This document shows, piece by piece, positions 56,198 to 64,000 of a stretch of DNA of 64,000 bases. The translations under genes and the position numbers were made by a program. Under the pieces are notes generated by a model. That model was not told the origin of the DNA and made no database searches. It saw only the letters and a list, made by a program, of their open reading frames with translations. Source of the DNA: Asterochloris sp. CNOR1 (Eukaryota > Chlorophyta > Trebouxiophyceae > Trebouxiales > Trebouxiaceae). How positions within the stretch are numbered: position 1 is the stretch's first letter; the number at the start of each line of letters is the position of its first letter. Location: positions 372,001 to 436,000 of the forward strand of contig OZ017748.1 in NCBI GenBank assembly GCA_963969365.1, written 5' to 3'.

Positions 56198-57171
56198 GTT
56201 GCCTGGATCATGTTTGTCAAGACGATGCATTGTCTGACCCTCAAGAATGCGTTCAATGCAGCTGCTGCGATCAGCCAAAGCGACCACAGAGATCGGTATG
56301 AGGCAAGGGGTCATTTTGCCTGTAAAGTGGTGACATGTCACAGGGTGTCACATGGCCTGTGATATCACGACCTAAATAGAATTCACATAACTAAGTAGCT
56401 ATACTAACATGTCTACCATAAAGAGGTGGATCTCAGAGGGGTGTCAGGACAAGGCCTTAGTTGCATGCCACAAGTGAGTCGCAAAAGTAACACTGCAGCA
56501 TGTGGGGTCCTGGTTGATGGCTGGCATGATGTTGCAAGCAGGCCTCCACTTGCCCAGCAGTAGTATACTGAAAGACTTTGCTGCCCCAGGAACTGCACAA
56601 CACCTTGCAGGGCTGTATGCCACCTGCAACCTGACGACCTACATTTGTGCTTTGCACTGGCATCGGACTTGCAGAGCAATCATGAGCTCTCTTTTGCACC
56701 TCCCACATGCTCCAATCAGCTGATGTTTGTCTGACTTTGCTTCTCAGATCCTAGCCAGCAGCAAGCTGCCCCTCTGTGATCATGATCTCAACAAGCTGCC
56801 ACCCAAAGCAGAATTCATCTGATCATGCATGGTAGCAAGTTTGCATGCCTAGGCCTACCAGGGCGTCTCAGAGTCAGCGTTAGCCAAGATGGGCGAGCAA
56901 GCTCATCATTGAACATCACAGAGATCAGCTTATGTCTGGGCTTGTGCCTGCTGACACTGAAAGAACTGCACCTGTGTGTCCTTCACCAAAGCTATAACCT
57001 GCCAGAGTAACATTCTATTGATGTCAGGCATGCAATGGCTGCGCCTGGAATATCTTCACAGCATGCATATTGCCTCCACTTCGGCAAAAGTGCCTTTAAG
57101 GCAACATCAATGGGCCTCCAAGTGTTGATTCACGAGGCACTGTATTCTTGTGCAACTAAGCAGAGAATGCG
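56198..57171. other. No supported gene
   Basis: Between the convergent BTB and kinesin genes. It contains the perfect 12-base palindrome gtgacatgtcac near 56330. A plus-strand frame at about 56830-57010 (LPGRLRVSVSQ, LTLKELHLCVLH) has a faint leucine-rich-repeat look without splice support. Confidence 0.35.
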
Positions 57172-60100
57172 CTATGTTCCAGATCTTGCGAGGTTACTGC
57201 AGCTGCCGCTGGCTGCACTGACCCCAGAGTTGCGCCTAGGGGTGAGGCCCAGGGCACCCATGAAGCTACGGCGTCGCCCGGGTCCGCCCGTGGCAGAGGG
57301 TCGAGATGGGGAGGGTGCAACTGCCCCCATTTTGGTCAGCACCGGGCCCAGCACGCTGCTGCTCAGCATGTTGCGCATCCAGCCCTGATCTGCAGTTTGG
57401 GGAGACACACTTCACAGAGGTGCTCCTGAGGGGAGGGACTGCCGAGCTTAGCCACAGGACAAATACTTCCTGAAGGCCTCGTGACATTGCTCACACAAAG
57501 CAGCCAGCGCTGCTGGGCACTGCCGATAAGTAGTCCTCAGACTCAGGCAGGGTCATCAGGCAATGCAGGCAGGAGTCTGCAGCCCGGCCACGACCATGCA
57601 GCACTGAGCCGAACCACTTCAGCGTGCGCTGGCGCTTCCTCTGCACGGCGGGCGGCGCAGCAGCGAGAGCTCACCCTCTGACCGCCCAAAGACAAGGTCA
57701 AACTCGGTGCCATCTGACGCCTCGCTGCCATTCAGACGCATCACCAGCTCACTGCTCCGGGTCATGCCATCAGGGTCCCTGCAGGCAGCCGTTATCATTT
57801 ATACGCCGTAATATCTTATCTGCAAAGTACTCAGGCTGCCTCAGGTGTGCATTGCTGGTCCAGGAGGGGAGCAGGAGGCCTGAGACTCAGGGTGCCAGGC
57901 ATGCATGCCCGATCATGCATGCCCCATCATGCATGCCCCATCATCAACAGGTGCAGCTGCAGACCGGTGCACCGCCAGGTGAAGCCAACGTGTCAAGGCC
58001 AGCAGCCAGCTGACATCAAGACTACCATTCAGAGACCTGGAGCAAGCACTGCTGCCTGAGTCTGACATGGTGCTGCTTGCGGCTTCAACGGGGCACAGTT
58101 CCTTGCTCACCGCAGGTGTGGGCAACCACAGCTGTGGTCTGCCTGGCTGAGCAACAGCACCCACCTGATGGTGGTGGGCGCCCACAGCTGGCGCGTGAGC
58201 TGCAGCTTGCGCTCCCGGCTGTCGCGGTGCACGTTCCAGCTGACAAACAGGTCCGCCCGCTCCTCGGGGGTGAACTCGTACTTCATCTGCTGGGCCAGCC
58301 ACCGCCGCTCCCACTGCATATGGTGCACACTGCTCCTGAGGCCCTGTGAGGCATCTGTGGCGGCAGAGCTTTCAGTGGCCCGGGGCCTTGTTGTGGCACG
58401 TTCAGTGCAACTGAACGCCGCTCTTGCAGCGCAGGCTGCTTGTCAACTGAGCTGGTGGGCAGAAGGCGCACCGAACAATGTCACCATGCATGCAGAACTC
58501 TCAGTGCAGCCTTGCTATCTGAGTCTGGCTGCCATATGCATTCTGGCAGCTTCAGAGTTCTAGAGGGTGCAAGGTTGGGCCTACAGCTGCAAAGCCTCAC
58601 CTCAAGTTTGCGGGCAGCCTTGCTCAGCCTGGCTGCTGCGGCTGTCTTCGAATTTGGCGACAGCAGCGCTCCCTGCCCCTCTGCAAATGGCAGGCACAGG
58701 ATGAACCACCATGGCTTGTGCATGCAGCAGCAGCAGCAGAAACAACCAGCCAGACACTCAGCATCCTCCATTGCAAGCTCAGAGTAGACAAAGGAGTCCT
58801 AGGTATTGCTGAGGGGGATGGCTGCTGGCATCAAGCTCTGCAAGGAGCCCAGCCAGCTCTGGGCTGTAAGGCATCCCAGGCTTTCGAGTTGCATGGTCAC
58901 ATGCAAGGGCGTGCCTGGGTCGACGCTGGACTGCCCCGCCAGGTATACCAGGCGCCGGTGCTCGGACTCGAAGTAGAAAGCTTCCCTGCCCTGGAAGGCC
59001 AGGTAAAAACGGCTGCGATGCACCAGAGGCACATGCAGTGCATGCCACAGGGCCACAATGCGCGGCAGCAGCTCCTGCAGCACGCATAGCAGCTGGCTGG
59101 GCCTTGTGGTGCCTGTTTGAGTTGACTGCTGCCGGGCCTGCTGACTTGCTATGAGCTGGTACCTGCTGCAGGTGCATGTGGAGCGTTCAAGCCCGAAGTC
59201 CAACGCCCGCTTGGGAGCAGCAGCAGGACCAGACACACCATGCTTTGCAGCCGCAGAATGGCCACAAGTGCATTGAAGGAGGTCAAGCCAATGGAGGGGT
59301 CCCCGCAGCACATGATCTGTGGCCTGGTGGCCATTAGGGACACGCAATATCAGCAACGCATGGGAGCTTGGAGCCTGTTCAGAGCGGCGCTGAACACACC
59401 AAAGTTGTGGGTGCGCCATGGACAACACTGGCCAACAGTCTCCCCAGCTATTTGTTTGAGCAGAGCTTCCTGCAGATTCCGCCCAGGCAGTCTGCACCAG
59501 ACACGATGCGGAGGCTAACCTGGGCTGCCTGAAGGGCTGCTGCTACATCAATACTGTCCTTGATGCCTACACGCCTGGGCAGATTGAGCAGTGGCACCCT
59601 GCAGCACGTGGCAATCAGGTGGAAGAGTCAGTCAGCAGAGCATCTGAGCCTGCCTTGCTAACATGCTCCATGCAGAAGCAGTTGAGACTGCATTGTCAAT
59701 GGGTTGAGCATCCCGCACTGGCGCAGCAAACGAACATGCACTGCGCAGAGGCAGATCGTGTGTGGCAGCAATGCAAGGAGTGGCTCTGGCAGGCACAAAG
59801 CAGCCCTGCGGAGTAGCGCAGCCAGGCAGATAGCAGCCCAGAGGGGTGTCATAGACAGGCGCAGTGTAACCCCAAGTAGTGACAGGGCACTAGCCTGGCT
59901 GGTACAGGAACCTGGCAGGTGCACCAACAGACACTGCACAGAGCAGGGGCTCACGTACAGCGCACCTGCGTGGAGGCAGAGCGCCAGAGCCAACATCAGG
60001 GCTGACAGCTGCAGGAGGCCCGCCGTCTCCCGCAGCATCAGCAGCAGGCGTGGCAAGCTGCTGCTGATGGCTGGGGCCAGTAGTGGGCCTCTTGGGGGTT

Positions 60101-63100
60101 TCCGACTTGCCCGCTGCGGCTGCATCCAGCTGTGCCTGCACCGGCAGTGGCACCTGGGTAGGGCTGTGCCAGATGCACCACTTGGAGGCACTGGTGCAGG
60201 CGCTGGCTGTTTGATTATATCCCATTTTCAGGACCCAGTCACTAATTGATCTGGCCGGGCTGTCGTGTGTGTGTGTTGGCTTGCAAATGCATGCAATGTG
60301 GGGCTGAATTGGCTGCAGGGAGAGCCCCACGCAGCTTGCTGCTCGCAGGACACAGCGGAGAGGCGAGGAAGCACCTGCAGCACGCAGTAATCAATGGCTG
60401 GCTGCGTCTCAATTGCAGCTGCTAACTGTCTTCCTGCAGCCTCACTTGCAGCTGGCTGACAGTCTTCCTGGCTTGGCGCCCCTCAGTGAACGCCCTGGCC
60501 AGGTCAGCATGCAGCTCAGACTCTGTGTGCTGCAGCTCCTCAACAGTCAGCTCCAGCTTCAGCACCTGCAGGATCGATGATTGTGTTACACAAGGAGATG
60601 CAGCTTGTGGATGATGAGTTCATAGCCTGACGACCTGCTGAGAGCGTCGCTGAGAGGGAGCAGGTCGTCCCTCAGGTGGCATGCAGCATCAGGTACACAG
60701 GAACAGCATTAACTCATGCCGTCACTAACACAACACAAAGTAGCACACATTGCAAGCTGGGCCATATGCCAAGGTGACCATTCTGGAATCCGCCAAACGA
60801 TGATGGGTGGTACGAGCAGGCCACCGTGCCGGGGTTGGCCAGAGATTCACCTGCTTGATGAGTAGCTGCTTCTGGCACTCCAGGCGCTCCGTCTGCTCCC
60901 TGTAGTGGGTCAGCGCCTGCTGCAGCTGCTGCACGTCCTTCTGCAGGGAGGACTGCAGCTGCTGCAGCTCCCGCTGTTGCCTGCACAGTCACCACACCCC
61001 ACCAGAGTCAGCTGCTGCACATACTCAGGGGCCATTCTGCAGCAACTTCAGCTGCTGCCTACACCACAGCCATGCCATGAAGAGCACACAAGACTCACAA
61101 CCCAACCATGCAGTTTGATTGGGCAGCTGCTACGGAGCTTCTGCAGAGATGGCGACACCTGCTGCGCACCAGCAGCACTGGATTGCAAGCAACCAACAGT
61201 GATTGCTCAAGCCTTCAGCAAGCTTCGAAAGCACATATGGATGCAACTGAGCAGCAAGCAGAAATGGCATGACTTTTGCATGCCTGTTCTTTCCAGGACC
61301 AAGTTCAAGCAGCCACACTGCTCCTGAGCGCAATTCGCCTGCGGCATGCCGTCAAAAAGCTGCACCCATCTTCTCAAATGCTGCACCCCAGAAGTCCGCC
61401 TCGCCTGCTGCCCCTGCAGCGCCTGCGTAAGGGCACTTCTCAGACATCTAGAGACATTCACCTGGCCTGCAGCTCCCTCACCGCCTGCGCATGGGCACCC
61501 CTCAGAGATTTCTGACACCCACCTAGCCTGCAGCTCCCTCAGCGCCTGTGCATGGGCATTCCTCAGCACCTCGACCTGACATTCGCCTGCTTCCTCAGCT
61601 GCCCACTGCCCAACCTCTGGACTCCTCCCCGCTGACAAGGCACGTCGGCTGCTGCTGGCAGTGTCTGCAGGGCTGGTGCCCATAAACTCAGGTGGCCTGG
61701 CATAGGCAGCCGCCGCCCTGTCGGCAGCCCGCCCTGCTGAGCCAGCAGACTGGGCAGGCCCAGCTGTTGTCGTGCCAGCGCTCGCCAGAGTCCCCTCCGC
61801 ATGCAGGCCTGCCTTGTCCAGCAGGGCGGCAGGAGCATCTGCCAATCGCTGGGACCTGTTGTGTGCTGAGGAGCGACGCAGGGGCCCATTGAGGCTGCAG
61901 CGCTGCTGGCGGCCCCTACCCCTGATGGGGCTGCTCTGCCGCTGGGGGCTGTTCTCCTTCTCCCCTGAGTCCAGGATGACTGTGGAGGCAAGGCTGCAGC
62001 CAGAAAGACCAGACGCTGAGGTAGACAAGGAAGTGATTGGGTTTGCTGCTGAGGGCTGCCCCTCAAGTGCCGGAGAACTTTGCAGGAAGACTCATACATA
62101 CACAACAGACACTGGGATGTGCTGTAGGGGTCTGTTGTCACTGTGTCCCAGGTCAAGGTTGACTGTAGAGGCGCGGCTGCAGTCAGACAAGACAGAAACT
62201 GAGGAAGGCAGGGCTGTCAATTCAAGACTAGCCACTGGCAGCTCTTTTGCATGTTGCCCGCGTGCAGAATGGATCTGGAGGCAGGGCTGCAGCCATACAG
62301 CAGGGACTGAGCTTTTGGCTGCAAGCAGGGCTGCAGCTACGACGCCAAAACAAAGCCCTGCAAGGAAACAGGGCTGGAGCCACACGACGAAAAATTGAAC
62401 ATTTTCTGAAGGTATGACTGCAGCTGCACAACAAACTCGAAGCCCTGCATGCAGGCATCCAAACATGCAAGCCTTGCTGGCAGCAGCCCCGACAGAGTCA
62501 TGACTTAGTGCAACAGTTAGCTCAAACGGGCACATTGTGCTTACTCATCACTGCCATGACAAGCAGGCTTAGCGCATGTTGAGCACGCCCAACTCAATTT
62601 ATATCAGTGCAAAGCATTTGCAGCAGATCTCTCACCTGCTGGGAGCAGGGCTGCCGGGCTCAGTCCCTTCAGCGCTGCCTTCATCAACGTCACCCGCCTG
62701 GCTCTCATCAGGCTTGGAGGACTTCTCAGCCCCAGGGTTCTGCTCGTCGGCAGGCGGCGAGGCCAGGAGCAGGCTGCTGCAGCACCCCTCGTGGTCAGGC
62801 GTGCCCATCAACACCACATCATCTGGGTCCCCTTCTGGCCCCAAGCTGACATCTAGCTGCACAGGCTGCAGCCTGGGCGGTAGGGGTGCACTGGCTTGCG
62901 GCCGCGGCTCTGCAGCTGCAGACGGCGTCGTGAGCCTGTCGACTGCGGCCGGACGCTGCTGGCCAGAGCTGGGCTGAGGGGAGGAATCTGACCAGGGACT
63001 GCCAGGCTGGGCCAGGTCGCCCCTCAGGGCAAAGGGCTCGCTGAGGCTGCTCAGCGCAAGCTGGTGCGGGCCAGGCCGCTCTGCTGTGTCCTGCAGGTAC

Positions 63101-64000
63101 GGCAGGGATGGGACCAGACATGATGTCTGCGACAGATCTCACGAAGTGTCTTAAAGCGGCAGCACAAAGGTGCTCAATAGATGGCACGTGCATACTGACA
63201 GAGGAAGGCAGCTGCTGGTGCAGTAAGAGGCAGCAGCGCAGCTCAGCACTCCTTCAGGTTTCATTGAGGCATGCACAGCAACCCTTGAGCATGGACAGCA
63301 CAGGTGTTGTCATGGCACAGTCATGTCCAAAACTGTGGCAAAGACCCCTAGTTCACCTGTAGAGCTGCCACAGTCGCCTGCAATGACGACAGAGCATTCT
63401 GCGCTGACGCCTGAGCCCTGTGCGCCTGCTCCAAGCGCTGGAGTTCCAGCCTCAGGGAGGCTGCCACCTCGCTGTCTGAGCTGGCCTCGCTGTGCTCACC
63501 AGATGGCTGCAGACAAGCATGTGTCTCTTTGGCAATGGTGCTTTGAGGTCCCCCTCAATGGGACAGCCCATGCAGCCCTGCATATGGACTGTTTCAAGTA
63601 GACAGCTTTTGGTGCTACAAGCTGCAAAGCACAGGCTGTGCAACACAGGCCGCACAGCAGGCCTGAGGGTCAAGCACCATCAGACTTCTCTGACGCCTTG
63701 AAGTGCTGACGAGCCATTTTGGCAGTTTACCACGGCACCTTCTATATACAGCCTGCGATGCAATTGTGGAGGTTACAGGAAACACAACCAGCCCTCACAT
63801 GGTTGTCTTGTGCCAGCTGTGCCTGCAGGCCCTCCCTGCAGGCAGCCAGGGAGGCTGCCAGCCCGCGGCCCATGCTGGCCCTCACGCTGCTGTGCCTTAT
63901 GCAGCGCACTTCGGCCTTAAGCGCTGCTACTGCGGCGTCGGCAGCTGGACCAGAGGGCCCCTGCAGCAGGCCACCTTGGTCGGGTGCAGTTGCGTGCTGA
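57172..64000 (-). CDS. NACK-type kinesin (kinesin-7), C-terminal part; motor off-window
   Basis: The C-terminal domain DUF3490 of plant NACK/HINKEL kinesins is seen in order. LPRIVALWHALHVPLVHRSR and FYFESEHRRLVYL lie near 59060-58960. Next come KAARKLE (exon 58680-58601), then WERRWLAQQMKYEF, ADLFVSWNVHRDSRERKLQL and TRQLWAPTTIR (58313-58165). DGMTRSSELVMRLNG follows (57778-57675), and the last exon 57389-57172 has a Ser/Arg-rich tail with GRRRSFMGALGL. Upstream exons code coiled coils (60990-60850 LQQALTHYREQTERLECQKQ; 60570-60480; 61580-61510) and acidic Ser/Pro linkers at 62862-62632 and 63090-62870. A helical exon is at 63990-63800. The motor domain lies beyond 64000. NACK kinesins activate a MAPK cascade at the division plane in land plants; in algae the role is probably cytokinesis too, but this is inference. 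Confidence 0.85.
57897..57944. repeat. Short tandem repeat atcatgcatgcccc
   Basis: Three units of a 14-bp motif, atgcatgcccgatc then atgcatgccccatc twice, in a kinesin intron. The motif contains the palindrome atgcat. Confidence 0.85.
61413..61575. repeat. Echo ladder of a kinesin coiled-coil exon end
   Basis: The exon end coding NAHAQALRELQAR (minus strand, about 61527-61575, with a GTGGGT donor) recurs at about 61470-61520 and, more decayed, at 61413-61465. The spacing is close to 57 bp. The second copy keeps CCTGCAGCTCCCTCA almost unchanged and also ends at a GTGGGT-like donor. Confidence 0.8.
61960..62310. repeat. Echoes of a kinesin exon start near 62000
   Basis: The stretch gtggaggcaaggctgcagcc (61982-62001) at the exon edge recurs as gtagaggcgcggctgcagtc (about 62164-62183) and ggaggcagggctgcagcc (about 62277-62294). 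The context before the second copy (ccaggtcaaggttgact) also matches ccaggatgact of the first. Confidence 0.7.

Noticed and set aside
1-64000. CRISPR arrays, tRNA, rRNA, bacterial operons or phage genes
   Set aside because: No regularly spaced identical repeats, no clover-leaf sequences with GGTTCGAATCC-type loops and no ribosome-binding-site pattern were seen. All recognisable genes are spliced and eukaryotic.

Overview
This window looks like nuclear DNA of a green alga, most likely a trebouxiophyte such as a Chlorella, Coccomyxa or Trebouxia relative. The reasons are spliced genes with GT-AG introns, moderately GC-rich DNA with TGC/CAG-rich introns, a plant-type kinesin carrying the NACK C-terminal domain (DUF3490), and TGTAA motifs of the chlorophyte polyadenylation type. 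Species assignment is inference. I see no bacterial operons, tRNA, rRNA or CRISPR.

Layout. 1-353: last exon of an unidentified plus-strand gene. 1895-4652 (-): DUF4188 / af470-like monooxygenase, six exons, 237 aa. 4960-10303 (+): Dus3-like tRNA-dihydrouridine synthase, seven exons, 445 aa. 10426-17610 (-): UTP7/WDR46, a WD40 protein of the small-subunit processome, eleven exons, 566 aa. 17950-21111 (+): P-loop ATPase with a coiled-coil tail and broken reading frames. 22252 to about 45023 (-): a very large, unidentified, Leu/Ala-rich helical protein (or several), many exons. 46.5-57 kb: an accessory zone with decayed ORFs, a cleanly spliced secreted protein (49244-50870, -), a C2HC zinc-finger ORF, a truncated tyrosine-recombinase-like ORF and a divergent BTB/POZ gene. 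57172-64000 (-): C-terminal two thirds or so of a NACK-type kinesin; its motor lies beyond the window.

The housekeeping genes cover tRNA modification, ribosome assembly and cytokinesis, and show no shared pathway. For four genes I could join exons so that every intron phase agrees (DUF4188, Dus, UTP7, secreted protein).

The most striking feature is in the introns. Again and again they hold one to four degraded copies ('echoes') of the neighbouring exon edge, including its splice site, at spacings of about 35-430 bp, most often 80-230. The echoes form ladders of increasing decay beside at least fifteen exons in six genes, and one intron carries a younger pure-intron duplication. I read this as intron growth by repeated local tandem duplication across exon-intron borders, with possible use as cryptic or alternative exons.
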